From: Streptomyces caelestis
Lineage (GTDB): Bacteria; Actinomycetota; Actinomycetes; Streptomycetales; Streptomycetaceae
NCBI RefSeq assembly: GCF_014205255.1
Contig: NZ_JACHNE010000001.1
Location: forward strand, 5,704,001-5,768,000
Direction of reading: 5' to 3'
Length of the DNA stretch: 64,000 nucleotides
Shown here: in pieces, positions 24,318-32,540 of the stretch
How positions within the stretch are numbered: the stretch's first letter is position 1
Layout of the letters: each line of letters begins with the position of its first letter
Translations under genes and position numbers: made by a program
Notes under the pieces: model-generated
Seen by the model: only the letters and a program-made list of their open reading frames with translations
Database searches by the model: none
Told to the model about the DNA's origin: nothing

Positions 24318-24546
24318 GAGGCCGCCGCGTCAGGCAGGCCGGGTGAGGACGGTGCCGATCCGCCGAAGGCGACAGACCGCCCCGGCCGAGGATCCGCTCG
24401 GCCCGCACGGCGAGCGCGTCGGGGTTGTCCGGGAACCGCACACCGGCTCGACCGTCCCGTCACGGACATGTGGTCCACCGCCTTGTTCTCGCTCTCGCCG
24501 CCCCCTCGGCCAGTGCGTCCCCCACCAGGGAGGCCGCAACGGCGGA
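24318..24546 (-). pseudogene. Possible degraded coding remnant
   Basis: On the minus strand, short stretches in different frames show Streptomyces-like third-position GC and protein-like sequence: VAASLVGDALAEG, GESENKAVDHMSV and RFPDNPDALAVRAERILGRG. They are separated by stops or frame changes (for example a TGA after CCG in the middle). This is what a frameshifted old gene would look like. The original family is not recognised. It could also be ordinary non-coding DNA. Confidence 0.3.
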
Positions 24547-24576
24547 GCCCCCGCACGGCCGATGCCGTACGGGGGC
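24547..24576 (-). terminator. Hairpin terminator of the 50-residue protein gene
   Basis: Arms 24547-24559 and 24564-24576 form a 12-of-13 bp stem with a CGAT loop, 26 nt past the stop of the minus-strand gene ending at 24603. Confidence 0.75.
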
Positions 24577-24602
24577 TGCGAAGTGTGGGAGAGCGGCGCG
24601 CG

Positions 24603-24755
24603 TTACGAGGCCGTGGTCCCGGCCGGGCGGATCCAGAGGCGCTGCCCTGTCGCGGCGGCCTGCTGAACGATGCGACTGACGGAGGCGGCGTCCACGACGG
24701 TCGTGTCCACGGGCGTGCCGTCGACGTCGTCGAGGTGCATGATTTCGAAGCGCAA
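24603..24755 (-). CDS. Conserved 50-residue protein of unknown function, TTG start
   Basis: Starting at TTG (24755) with AAGGGAG 6 nt upstream, the product begins RFEIMHLDDVDGTPVDTTVV and ends with RLWIRPAGTTAS. Two alternative ATGs upstream (24869 and the one within MTRRREKP) lack correctly spaced ribosome sites; an AGGAGG abuts the latter with no spacing. The acidic sequence with a helix (DAASVSRIVQQAAATG) resembles small proteins conserved in Streptomyces. It has its own terminator. Confidence 0.7.
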   Translation of the reverse strand: MRFEIMHLDDVDGTPVDTTVVDAASVSRIVQQAAATGQRLWIRPAGTTAS

Positions 24756-24910
24756 GGGCTTCTCCCTTCGTCTGGTCATCCTCCTGAGGAGAACTACTCG
24801 GTGGTCGGCCCACGAGGCAGCGGTGCCCGGTGTTCCGTATGAGTCAACAGGACTGGACGGTTGAAACATTCCCTACGCTAAGGAAATTTTTCGAACTGCT
24901 AATTACCGAG

Positions 24911-24930
24911 CCGTAAGACTGTCGTTACGG
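24911..24930. promoter_or_regulatory. Inverted repeat upstream of the NYN gene
   Basis: CCGTAA (24911-24916) and TTACGG (24925-24930) flank 8 nt in the divergent region between the 50-residue protein and NYN genes, next to an AT-rich stretch (24885-24906). It is a possible operator. Confidence 0.35.
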
Positions 24931-24983
24931 GACCGACCGGGACCAGTTGTGTTCGCAGCGTGACCGCCGGAACAATGGAGATG

Positions 24984-25877
24984 ATGAACGACGACCTCGC
25001 GGCCCTGAGCGCCCGCATCGACCGCACCAACGAGCTGCTCCAGCGCATGCTCGCCGAGGTGGCGAAGACACCCTCGACCCATGCGATCTTCGTCGATGCC
25101 GGGTACCTGTACGCGGCCGCAGGACGGCTCGTCGCCGGCACCGAGGACCGCCGGGCCTACGACCTGGACGCCGAGGGCCTGATCGACGCGCTCATCGACA
25201 CGGCCCGCACGATCTTCGCGGACAGCAGGCTACTGCGGGTCTACTGGTACGACGGCGCCCGCCGCCGCATCCACACGTCGGAGCAGCAGAGCATCGCGGA
25301 ACTGCCGGACGTCAAGGTGCGGCTGGGCAACCTGAACTCCAACAACCAGCAGAAGGGTGTCGACTCACTCATCCGCACCGACCTGGAGTCCCTCGCCCGG
25401 CACCGCGCCATCAGCGACGCGGCCCTGCTCGGCGGCGACGAGGACCTGGTGTCGGCGGTGGAGGCGGCCCAGGGGTACGGCGCCCGCGTCCACCTCTGGG
25501 GCATCGAGGCGCCGGAGGGCCGCAACCAGGCGGAGCCCCTCCTGTGGGAGGTCGACAGCCAGCGCACCTTCGACCTCGACTTCTTCAAGCCCTACGTCTC
25601 CCGCCGCGCCGCCCCCGGCTACGAGGCGACCACGGGCCGGCCCACCCGTGAGGACGTGCGGTTCGTGGGCGCGCAGATCGCGGCGAAGTGGCTGGCGGCC
25701 CGCGGCCGGGACACGCTGGTCGAACTGCTGCCCGGCCACCCCTACCTGCCCGGCTCGGTGGACCAGGACCTGCTCGTGGAGGCGGAGGGCCTGTTGCAGC
25801 ACTCGCTGCGCGGACATGCGGACCTGCGCCGCGCACTGCGGGACGGCTTCTGGGAGCACCTTCAGACGCAGTACTAG
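24984..25877 (+). CDS. NYN-domain ribonuclease-like protein
   Basis: The protein has 297 residues from the ATG at 24984; an ATG at 24975 or a GTG at 24960 would add 3 or 8. A short helix (residues 1-25) precedes the NYN (PIN-like) domain with the conserved acids in HAIFVDAGYLYAAAG, KGVDSLIRTDLESL and LLGGDEDLVSAVEAA. LGNLNSNNQQKGVD is the typical connecting segment. A C-terminal ~90-residue domain (DVRFVGAQIAAKWLAARG) is OST-HTH-like in position but not clearly so in sequence. Such proteins are metal-dependent RNases; the target is unknown. Its stop codon overlaps that of the convergent hydrolase (CTAG). Confidence 0.9.
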   Translation: MNDDLAALSARIDRTNELLQRMLAEVAKTPSTHAIFVDAGYLYAAAGRLVAGTEDRRAYDLDAEGLIDALIDTARTIFADSRLLRVYWYDGARRRIHTSEQQSIAELPDVKVRLGNLNSNNQQKGVDSLIRTDLESLARHRAISDAALLGGDEDLVSAVEAAQGYGARVHLWGIEAPEGRNQAEPLLWEVDSQRTFDLDFFKPYVSRRAAPGYEATTGRPTREDVRFVGAQIAAKWLAARGRDTLVELLPGHPYLPGSVDQDLLVEAEGLLQHSLRGHADLRRALRDGFWEHLQTQY

Positions 25878-26761
25878 GGCGTGTGCGTTCCGGCCGTGTG
25901 GGTCCCGTCCCAGAAGTCGGCGAGGGCCTGGGCGGTCGGAAGGGGCTGTTCGGCGCCCGGGGAGTGCTCGGCTCCCGCGACGACTGTGCGGTGCGCGTTC
26001 AGCCGTACGGCCATGTCGTCGAGGACCGCCACCGGCCAGGTGTCGTCGTGCGCGCCCGACAGGACGTGGAACGGCAGCGGCACGGCCGCGAGTTCGGTGA
26101 CCCGGTCCGGCTCGCTGCACAACTGGCGTCCGGTCGCGAGGAGTTGCGCGGGGCTGTGGCCCAGCCAGCGGCGGCGCAACTGCTCCGGGGCGCCGGGGCC
26201 GCGAGCGGGCCCGCCGACCTCCTCCGGCGGTCCCATGGCCTGGATGGCCTCCCACACCTCCTCCATCGACAGCACGGCGAGCGCGTCCCGCAGCAGCTTC
26301 ACGCGCTGCTGCTGGGAGACGGAGATCTCCGCCGGGCCGGACGAGACCAGGGTGAGGGAGAGGAACGGGGAGTGGTCGAGCAGCACGGCCGCACGCGCGA
26401 TCTGCCCGCCGAGCGAGTGCCCGACGAGGTGCACGGGCACGCCGAGCGCCTCGGCCTGCGCGAGCACGTCCCGTGCCAGTTCCCGCTGGGCGTAGGCGGA
26501 TTCGTCGTCCACGGGACCGTCCGACTCGTGCTGCCCCCGCCCGTCCACGGCGACGACCCGGTACCCACGCTCTGCGAGCGGCTCGTGGAGCAGCCGGAAG
26601 TCCTCCTTGCTCCCGGTGAACCCGGGCAGCATCAGGACGACTCCCTTGACCTCCGCCCCGGCCCTCGGCGACGAGTCGACGACGGCGAACTCACCGCGGG
26701 CTGTGCGCAGGGGGTAGGCGCGGGCGCCCGGGGGTGGGGTGAAGGTGGCTTGCCTGGTCAC
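25874..26761 (-). CDS. Alpha/beta-hydrolase fold protein
   Basis: The GTG at 26761 gives 295 residues. The hydrolase core is visible: VLMLPGFTGSKEDF (oxyanion strand), VDGRGQHES, nucleophile elbow VHLVGHSLGGQIA (Ser), LSGAHDDTWPV (Asp) and the final AEHSPGAEQP (His). It resembles esterases/haloperoxidase-type hydrolases or monoacylglycerol lipases. It overlaps the convergent NYN gene by 4 nt at the stop codons. The substrate is unknown. Confidence 0.9.
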   Translation of the reverse strand: MTRQATFTPPPGARAYPLRTARGEFAVVDSSPRAGAEVKGVVLMLPGFTGSKEDFRLLHEPLAERGYRVVAVDGRGQHESDGPVDDESAYAQRELARDVLAQAEALGVPVHLVGHSLGGQIARAAVLLDHSPFLSLTLVSSGPAEISVSQQQRVKLLRDALAVLSMEEVWEAIQAMGPPEEVGGPARGPGAPEQLRRRWLGHSPAQLLATGRQLCSEPDRVTELAAVPLPFHVLSGAHDDTWPVAVLDDMAVRLNAHRTVVAGAEHSPGAEQPLPTAQALADFWDGTHTAGTHTP

Positions 26762-26841
26762 GGGGTGAGGGTAGCGGGTGGGGATGCGGTGGCGGGATGG
26801 CGATGAGTGGAGAACAGGGGCCGGCTGCGCCGGGGAATGCC

Positions 26842-26879
26842 GATGGCCCGGCCCCACCAGTGGGTGGGGCCGGGCCATC
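26842..26879 (-). terminator. Long hairpin terminator of the DEAD-box helicase gene
   Basis: A perfect 16-bp stem (26842-26857 with 26864-26879, arm GATGGCCCGGCCCCAC) with a 6-nt loop begins 9 nt past the helicase stop codon. Confidence 0.85.
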
Positions 26880-26888
26880 GGGGGAGTG

Positions 26889-29594
26889 TCAGCCCTCCGT
26901 GGGCTCCGCGGCGGCCGTGGCCTTGCGGGTGCGGCGGGCCTTCGGCTTCGCCCCGGTCGCGTCGTCCGCGGCCTCGGCGGAGGCTGCGGCCGTTGCCGTC
27001 TTGCGCGCGCGACGCGGCTTGGCGGCCTCCGGCTCCTGCCCGGCCTGTGCCGGGATATCGGCGGGCTCGGTGACCTTGCGGGTACGGCGGCGCGGCTTGG
27101 CCTCCGTGCCCTCGGCCGTGTCGACGGCGGCTTCGGCGGCTGCGGCGGTCTTCCGCGTGCGGCGGGGCTTGGCCTCGGCGGTCTCGGCATCCGCAGCCGC
27201 GGCAGCCGTCTTCCGCGTACGGCGCGGCTTCGCCTCCGTCGCCTCGGCCGTGTCGACGCTCGCCTCGGCCTTGGCCGTCGCCTTGCGGGCACGCCGCGGC
27301 CTGGCCTCGGCGGCCTCCGGCTCCTGAGCCGTCTGGGCCGGGATCCCGGCGGCGACGGACTCGGCGGTCTCGACGGCCTTGCGGGTGCGGCGGCGCGGCT
27401 TGGCCTCCGTGGCTTCGGCCGTGTCGGCGGCGGCTTCGGCGGCTGCGGTGGTCTTCCGCGTGCGGCGGGGCTTGGGCTCGGTGGCCTGTGCCTCGTCGGC
27501 GGCGTCCGGTGTCGCTGCCGTTGCCTTGCGCGTACGCCGGGGCTTCGCTGCGGCGGTCTCGGCCGTGTCGACGGCGTCCTGCGCGGCGGCAGTCGCCTTG
27601 CGCGTGCGGCGCGGCTCGGTCTTGGCGGCCTCGGCCGGAGCGGCAGGGGCCTCGGACGTGGCAGTCGTCGTACGGGTGCGGCGCGGCTTCGTCTCCGTCG
27701 TCTCCGTCGCGGACTCGGTGGTCCCCTCGGCCGTGTCGACCGCCGACTCGGCCGCGGACGCCGCCGTGGTCCTGCGGGTGCGGCGACGCGGCTTGGCCGC
27801 GGGAGCCTCGGGCTGTCCGGTCACCGGCGCGGCCACGACCGATACGACATCCGCATCCGCCGGGGCCTGATCAGCAGCCGACGGCGTCACCGCGGCCTCC
27901 ACCGCCGGCGTCTCCACCGGCGTCTGCGACCTGCGCGTACGGCGACGGCGCGGCTTGGCCGCCTCCGTGCCCGCGCCCTCCGCCGTCGCCACGGCGTTCT
28001 CCGCGGGCTCGGACACGGGGGACTCGACCGACGTGACCGGCGCCGACTCGGCAGAGGCGCCGCCGCGAGTGCGGCGACGGCGACGCGGGGTGCGAGGAGC
28101 CGTGACGGCCTCCGCCTCGGCGGAGCCGTCCGTGGCCCTGGTGTCCGGAGCCGTGGTGCCGGCGGACTCCGGCGCCCCGTCCAGCGGCGTCCCGCCGCGC
28201 ATACGGCGGCGGCGTCGCGGCGTACGGGCCGAACGCTCGCGGTCGGCCGACGGGGACTCGTCCCGGCCCCCGCGGACGCGGCCCCCGCGCCCGCGCGGCC
28301 CCCGGCCGCCCGTCTCGCCCAGGTCCTCCAGCTCCTCCGCGTCCAGCCCGGCGCGCTTGCGCTCCGAGCGCGGCAGGACGCCCTTCGTGCCCTCGGGGAT
28401 GCCGAGGTCGGCGAAGAGGTGCGGGGAAGTGGAGTACGTCTCCGGCGGGTCGCTGAAGCCCAGGTCCAGCGCCTTGTTGATGAGCTGCCAGCGCGGGATG
28501 TCGTCCCAGTCGACGAGCGTGATCGCGATGCCCTTGGCACCCGCGCGGCCCGTACGGCCGATGCGGTGCAGGTACGTCTTCTCGTCTTCCGGCGACTGGT
28601 AGTTGATGACGTGGGTCACGCCCTCCACGTCGATACCGCGGGCGGCGACGTCGGTGCAGACGAGGACGTCCACCTTGCCGTTGCGGAAGGCCCGCAGCGC
28701 CTGCTCGCGGGCGCCCTGGCCGAGGTCACCGTGGACCGCGCCGGAAGCGAACCCGCGCTGCTGGAGCTGGTCGGCGAGATCCGCCGCGGTGCGCTTCGTA
28801 CGGCAGAAGACCATGACCAGGCCCCGGCCTTCGGCCTGAAGTATGCGCGCGACCATCTCCGGCTTGTCCATGTTGTGCGCGCGGTAGATGTACTGCTTGG
28901 TGTTCGCGACCGTCTTGCCCGCGTCGTCCGGGGCCGTGGCGCTGATGTGCGTGGGCTGCGACATGTAGCGGCGGGCGAGGCCGATGACCGCGCCCGGCAT
29001 GGTGGCCGAGAACAGCATCGTCTGGCGCCGGACCGGCAGCATGTTGATGATCTTCTCGACGTCGGGCAGGAAGCCCAGGTCGAGCATCTCGTCGGCCTCG
29101 TCGAGGACCAGGCACCTGACGTGCTTCAGGTTCAGCTTCTTCTGCCCGGCGAGGTCGAGCAGCCGGCCCGGGGTGCCGACGACCACGTCGACGCCCTTCT
29201 TCAGGGCCTCGACCTGGGGCTCGTAGGCCCGGCCGCCGTAGATGGCGAGGACCCGTACGTTGCGCACCTTGCCCGCGGTCAGCAGGTCGTTGGTGACCTG
29301 CGTGCACAGCTCGCGCGTGGGGACGACGACGAGCGCCTGCGGGGCGTCGGTGAGGTCCTCGGGCTTGGCGCGTCCGGCCTCGACGTCGGCGGGGACGGTG
29401 ACGCGCTCGAGGAGCGGGAGGCCGAAGCCCAGCGTCTTGCCGGTGCCGGTCTTGGCCTGGCCGATGACGTCCGAGCCCGAAAGGGCCACGGGGAGCGTCA
29501 TCTCCTGGATGGGGAAGGCGGTGATGATGCCGACGGCCTCCAGGGCCTCGGCCGTCTCGGGAAGGATTCCGAGCTCTCGGAACGTCGTAGTCAG
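26889..29594 (-). CDS. DEAD-box RNA helicase with long basic repeat tail
   Basis: About 901 residues. The helicase core shows the Q motif (FRELGILPETAEALEAVGI...PIQ), Walker A AKTGTGKT, PTRELCTQV, DEAD, SAT and HRIGRTGRAGAKG. After residue 430 an Arg/Gly stretch leads into a ~450-residue low-complexity tail with about 15 copies of a KPRRTRK-type motif spaced by Ala/Glu/Thr. The start is uncertain: the core needs residues encoded before any internal ATG, and the best local start is a CTG at 29594 with AGAGG upstream; ATGs at 29720 or 29819 would add 42 or 75 residues of basic, unconserved-looking sequence. Likely roles are cold/stress RNA unwinding or ribosome assembly. Confidence 0.92.
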   Translation of the reverse strand: MTTTFRELGILPETAEALEAVGIITAFPIQEMTLPVALSGSDVIGQAKTGTGKTLGFGLPLLERVTVPADVEAGRAKPEDLTDAPQALVVVPTRELCTQVTNDLLTAGKVRNVRVLAIYGGRAYEPQVEALKKGVDVVVGTPGRLLDLAGQKKLNLKHVRCLVLDEADEMLDLGFLPDVEKIINMLPVRRQTMLFSATMPGAVIGLARRYMSQPTHISATAPDDAGKTVANTKQYIYRAHNMDKPEMVARILQAEGRGLVMVFCRTKRTAADLADQLQQRGFASGAVHGDLGQGAREQALRAFRNGKVDVLVCTDVAARGIDVEGVTHVINYQSPEDEKTYLHRIGRTGRAGAKGIAITLVDWDDIPRWQLINKALDLGFSDPPETYSTSPHLFADLGIPEGTKGVLPRSERKRAGLDAEELEDLGETGGRGPRGRGGRVRGGRDESPSADRERSARTPRRRRRMRGGTPLDGAPESAGTTAPDTRATDGSAEAEAVTAPRTPRRRRRTRGGASAESAPVTSVESPVSEPAENAVATAEGAGTEAAKPRRRRTRRSQTPVETPAVEAAVTPSAADQAPADADVVSVVAAPVTGQPEAPAAKPRRRTRRTTAASAAESAVDTAEGTTESATETTETKPRRTRTTTATSEAPAAPAEAAKTEPRRTRKATAAAQDAVDTAETAAAKPRRTRKATAATPDAADEAQATEPKPRRTRKTTAAAEAAADTAEATEAKPRRRTRKAVETAESVAAGIPAQTAQEPEAAEARPRRARKATAKAEASVDTAEATEAKPRRTRKTAAAAADAETAEAKPRRTRKTAAAAEAAVDTAEGTEAKPRRRTRKVTEPADIPAQAGQEPEAAKPRRARKTATAAASAEAADDATGAKPKARRTRKATAAAEPTEG
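26916..28230 (-). repeat. Coding repeat array in the helicase tail (KPRRTRK units)
   Basis: About 15 imperfect units of 20-35 codons each encode a basic core such as KPRRTRKATAA, KPRRRTRKAVE or RPRRARKATAK, separated by acidic/Ala-rich spacers with DTAE or ATEA. On the DNA the GCGGCGCGGCTT-like words recur. The pattern resembles AT-hook/SPKK-like nucleic-acid binding tails. Confidence 0.85.
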
Positions 29595-29963
29595 GGTGCT
29601 GCCTCTTCTGTGTGGGCGGCGCGAGGCGAGCGCGGGGGTCTTGTCGGACCGTGCCGGGGACGTCGGCTGCCTACGGGCGGGCCGTAGAGCACGGGACCGC
29701 GCCGACGCTCTAGCGCTCATGCCGCTGAGGGTGTCCCTCCGGCATCCATACGCACATGCCGTACGGACGGGAGGTCTGTCGGGTCGGAGCCGATCGGGCC
29801 ACCGACCGGGCATCCTCATACGTGCGGCCTGTCGAGGTACGTCGACGTACCAGCAGGCGCATTACCACCATACCCCGGAATCCCGCACACGCGATGGCCG
29901 ATTTGGTCACGTAGTCGTCGTCACACTGATTGACCAGGGCCTTACGCCTCCCGGCAGGCGGGT

Positions 29964-29976
29964 TATTGTGCGCTTC
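29964..29976 (+). promoter_or_regulatory. Leaderless promoter of the ferritin-like gene
   Basis: TATTGT (29964-29969) lies 7 nt before the ATG at 29977, and no ribosome site is present. The 382-bp region 29595-29976 otherwise holds the upstream part of the helicase gene (possible N-terminal extension or long 5' leader) and no other recognisable gene. Confidence 0.5.
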
Positions 29977-30732
29977 ATGACGAGCTCTGACAAGCCTGAG
30001 AACGCCTCGGACACCACCGCCGCCCCGGCCGAACACACCGGAGTCGCCGCCCTGGACTGGGCGACGGCCTCCGCCGACCCGCAGTACCGCGCCGCGGTCG
30101 TGGACCTGCTCGGGGCGCTGGCGTACGGCGAGTTGGCGGCGTTCGAGCGGCTCGCGGAGGACGCCAAGCTGGCGCCGACGCTGGAGGACAAGGCGGAGCT
30201 GGCGAAGATGGCGTCGGCCGAGTTCCACCACTTCGAGAGGCTGCGCGACCGGCTCGCCGAGATCGGGGAGGAGCCGACGCGGGCGATGGAGCCGTTCGTC
30301 GCGGCCTACGACGGGTTCCACAAGCAGACGGCCCCCTCGGACTGGCTGGAGGGCCTCGTCAAGGCCTACGTCGGCGACTCCATCGCCAGCGACTTCTACC
30401 GGGAGGTCGCCGCCCGGCTGGACTCCGACTCCCGCAGTCTGGTGCTGGCCGTGCTCGACGACACCGGACACGGCGGCTTCGCCGTGGAGAAGGTGCGCGC
30501 CGCGATCGACGCGGACCCGCGGCTGGGCGGGCGGCTCGCGCTGTGGGCGCGGCGGCTGATGGGCGAGGCCCTGTCGCAGTCCCAGCGGGTGGTCGCCGAC
30601 CGGGACGCGCTGTCGACCATGCTGGTGGGCGGTGTCGCGGACGGCTTCGACCTCGCCGAGGTCGGCAAGATGTTCTCCCGGATCACCGAGGCGCACACCA
30701 AGCGGATGGCTGCGCTGGGCTTGGCCGCGTAG
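29977..30732 (+). CDS. Ferritin-fold protein, MiaE-like
   Basis: The 251-residue helical protein has ferritin-like di-iron segments: AYGELAAFERLAEDA (Glu), MASAEFHHFERLRDRL (E-x2-H-x2-E) and, after about 100 residues, DTGHGGFAVEKV and SRITEAHTKRM. It resembles tRNA-(ms2io6A) hydroxylase MiaE and related actinobacterial proteins, so a di-iron hydroxylase is plausible. Not all ligands are certain by eye. It is divergent from the DEAD-box RNA helicase gene, which may hint at an RNA-related job; that link is inference. Confidence 0.85.
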   Translation: MTSSDKPENASDTTAAPAEHTGVAALDWATASADPQYRAAVVDLLGALAYGELAAFERLAEDAKLAPTLEDKAELAKMASAEFHHFERLRDRLAEIGEEPTRAMEPFVAAYDGFHKQTAPSDWLEGLVKAYVGDSIASDFYREVAARLDSDSRSLVLAVLDDTGHGGFAVEKVRAAIDADPRLGGRLALWARRLMGEALSQSQRVVADRDALSTMLVGGVADGFDLAEVGKMFSRITEAHTKRMAALGLAA

Positions 30733-30757
30733 CGCCCCGCGCAGGGTGGTTCTGGTG

Positions 30758-30845
30758 GTGCGGCGCTCCGCACAGGGTGGGTCCGGCTGTGTCGCGGCCG
30801 CGGGCCGTTGTCGGCTGGGCGCGCAGTTCCCCGCGCCCCTGACGG
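30758..30845. repeat. Intergenic hairpin and dispersed Streptomyces repeat
   Basis: A GTGCGG-CGCT-CCGCAC hairpin (30758-30773) may terminate the ferritin-like gene. GGCTGGGCGCGCAGTTCCCC followed by GCGCCCCTGACGG (about 30813-30845) matches a non-coding repeat word that, from memory, is widespread in Streptomyces intergenic DNA. Confidence 0.45.
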
Positions 30846-30851
30846 CAACGG

Positions 30852-31121
30852 CTAAGCCGTCGCTGATCGTCGGCGCAGGCGACCCGCGGGGCGCAGCAGC
30901 AGCGACAGCGAGGCCACCGAGACGATCACCGCGCCGAGCAGCACGAGCAGCCAGTGCCCGGCGTCCAGCGCGCTGTGCATGACGAAGGCCCCGAAGAGGG
31001 CGCCGGCGACGCCGGTCGACAGGACCAGAGGTCGAGCCGGGAGGCGGTGTGCCAGGCGATGCGTGGCCGCCCATGCCAGAGCCAGGCCGAGGATCGCGGA
31101 GCTCAGCGCTTCCAGGAGCAT
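30852..31121 (-). CDS. Small integral membrane protein
   Basis: The 89-residue protein (ATG at 31121) begins LLEALSSAILGLALAWAATHR. It has three hydrophobic helices separated by short charged loops and a basic C-terminal tail (RPAGRLRRRSA). No family-defining motif is visible. It could be a small scaffold or transporter accessory protein. It is transcribed alone toward the end of the ferritin-like gene. Confidence 0.75.
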   Translation of the reverse strand: MLLEALSSAILGLALAWAATHRLAHRLPARPLVLSTGVAGALFGAFVMHSALDAGHWLLVLLGAVIVSVASLSLLLRPAGRLRRRSATA

Positions 31122-31275
31122 GTCTGGGTCCCTCCCACATGGCCTGCCCGAATCGGTCGTAGCCCGTCTTACCCCTGACCTGCGGATTCCAATCCCCATC
31201 TGTGGATGAACCGTGCTCCATCCGTGGCGGAACCCGTGTGCCGCACGGGCTGCCGCACGCGAGAGGGAACGCGAA

Positions 31276-31308
31276 CGGGGCGGGTCGGCCGACAGCCGCC
31301 CCGCCCCG
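31276..31308 (-). terminator. Hairpin terminator after the DUF3107 gene
   Basis: A 9-bp stem (CGGGGCGGG at 31276-31284, CCCGCCCCG at 31300-31308) with a 15-nt loop that itself contains GTCGGCCGAC lies 14 nt past the stop at 31323. Confidence 0.7.
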
Positions 31309-31322
31309 CTCCACACATGCGC

Positions 31323-31550
31323 CTACAGAGCGCCGAAGCCCACCTTGCGCGGGGCCGGCTCACCGATCTCGATGTACGCGAGACGGTCGGCCGGGACCAG
31401 GACCTTGCGGCCGTGCTCGTCCACGAGGGTCAGCAGCGGCGACTTCCCGGCCAGCGCCTCGGACACGGCCCGCTCGACCTCCTCGGCACTCTGACCGCTC
31501 TCCAGAACGATCTCGCGGGGCGCGTGCTGCACGCCGATCTTGACCTCCAC
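31323..31550 (-). CDS. DUF3107 small protein
   Basis: The 75-residue protein from the GTG at 31550 (GGAGGGAC upstream) begins EVKIGVQHAPREIVLESG. It continues with a helix and the strand LLTLVDEHGRKVLVPADRLAYIEIG, the DUF3107 pattern: a compact beta-alpha-beta fold ending with 'vP...iaYve'. The family is conserved in actinobacteria (Rv3209-like neighbourhood in M. tuberculosis) and has no known function. It lies just downstream of the TetR gene on the same strand. Confidence 0.85.
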   Translation of the reverse strand: MEVKIGVQHAPREIVLESGQSAEEVERAVSEALAGKSPLLTLVDEHGRKVLVPADRLAYIEIGEPAPRKVGFGAL

Positions 31551-31685
31551 GGCTTTGTCCCTCCGACGGTCAGTGATGTGCGCGACCTTCCGCGCCGTAC
31601 GCAGCACACATTAGCCCGGTGAGGGGACCGGCATGCTCCACCCGAGAACGCCACGAGCGAACAGCGGGCGGGAACAAAGCGGCCG

Positions 31686-32333
31686 TCAGTGGTGCTGCTG
31701 GTCGGTTCCGTGCAGCGGGAAACCCGCGATGCCGCGCCACGCCAGCGAGGCGAGCAGCTGTACGGCCTCGTCGCGCGGCACGCTGCGGTCGCTGTTCAGC
31801 CAGGACCGGGCCACCACCTGGGCGAGGCCGCCCAGGCCCGAGGCGAGCAGCATCGACTCCGCGCGCGACAGGCCCGTGTCCTCGGCGATGACGTCGCGGA
31901 TCGCCTCCGCGCACTCGTTGGTGACCTTGTCGACGCGCTCGCGCACGGCGGGCTCGTTCGTCAGGTCCGACTCGAAGACCAGGCGGAAGGCACCGCCGTC
32001 GTCCTCGACGTAGGCGAAGTAGGCGTCCATGGTCGCCCGGACGCGCTGCTTGTTGTCGGTCGTCGACGCCAGCGCGTTCCGTACGGCCTGGATGAGCGAC
32101 TCGCAGTGCTGGTCCAGCAGCGCGAGGTAGAGGTCGAGCTTGCCCGGGAAATGCTGGTAGAGCACGGGCTTGCTGACGCCGGCGCGCTCGGCGATGTCGT
32201 CCATCGCGGCCGCGTGGTAGCCCTGGGCCACGAAGACCTCCTGGGCGGCGCCCAAGAGCTGGTTCCGTCGGGCACGGCGTGGCAGGCGTGTGCCCCGTGG
32301 GCGAACCGCCTCTGTCTGCTCGATGGCTGTCAC
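31686..32333 (-). CDS. TetR-family transcriptional regulator
   Basis: The 215-residue protein from the GTG at 32333 (GGGAGG 4 nt upstream) has the N-terminal helix-turn-helix: RNQLLGAAQEVFVAQGYHAA, then MDDIAERAGVSKPVLYQHF. The all-helical ligand and dimerisation domain follows (RLVFESDLTNEPAVRERVDK, residues 60-210). The gene is the probable homologue of an actinobacterial TetR placed beside moeZ and DUF3107. Two CGGTAACCG/ACGGTTACGA-like sites lie 55-110 bp upstream of its start, so autoregulation is likely. The ligand is unknown. Confidence 0.92.
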   Translation of the reverse strand: MTAIEQTEAVRPRGTRLPRRARRNQLLGAAQEVFVAQGYHAAAMDDIAERAGVSKPVLYQHFPGKLDLYLALLDQHCESLIQAVRNALASTTDNKQRVRATMDAYFAYVEDDGGAFRLVFESDLTNEPAVRERVDKVTNECAEAIRDVIAEDTGLSRAESMLLASGLGGLAQVVARSWLNSDRSVPRDEAVQLLASLAWRGIAGFPLHGTDQQHH

Positions 32334-32387
32334 GCCGCCTCCCAAAGTCGTCCACGTGCGGATCTGGCCGCGTCGCCATCGTACTTT

Positions 32388-32445
32388 TCGGTAACCGTGG
32401 TGTGCGCGGTGAGAGCGCAGAATTTCACGGACCGGACGGTTACGA
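32388..32445. promoter_or_regulatory. Two related half-palindromic sites upstream of the TetR gene
   Basis: TCGGTAACCGT (32388-32398) contains the 9-bp palindrome CGGTAACCG. ACGGTTACGA (32436-32445) is an inverted near-copy. Spacing and position fit TetR operators controlling the gene at 32333. The remainder of 32334-32540 shows nothing else. Confidence 0.45.
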
Positions 32446-32540
32446 AAGCGGTTGAGAAGGTTTCAAACAGGGTCAGAGCGGGCAAAATGCGGCTCCTTTC
32501 CTGCTCGGTGATGCTCCCTGTCGCCATGCGGCGGCGTGCG

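Noticed and set aside
26778..29687. 969-codon plus-strand open frame antisense to the DEAD-box gene
   Set aside because: It is a shadow of the GC-biased helicase frame. It has Arg/Leu/Gly-rich nonsense composition, and the opposite strand carries all DEAD-box motifs.
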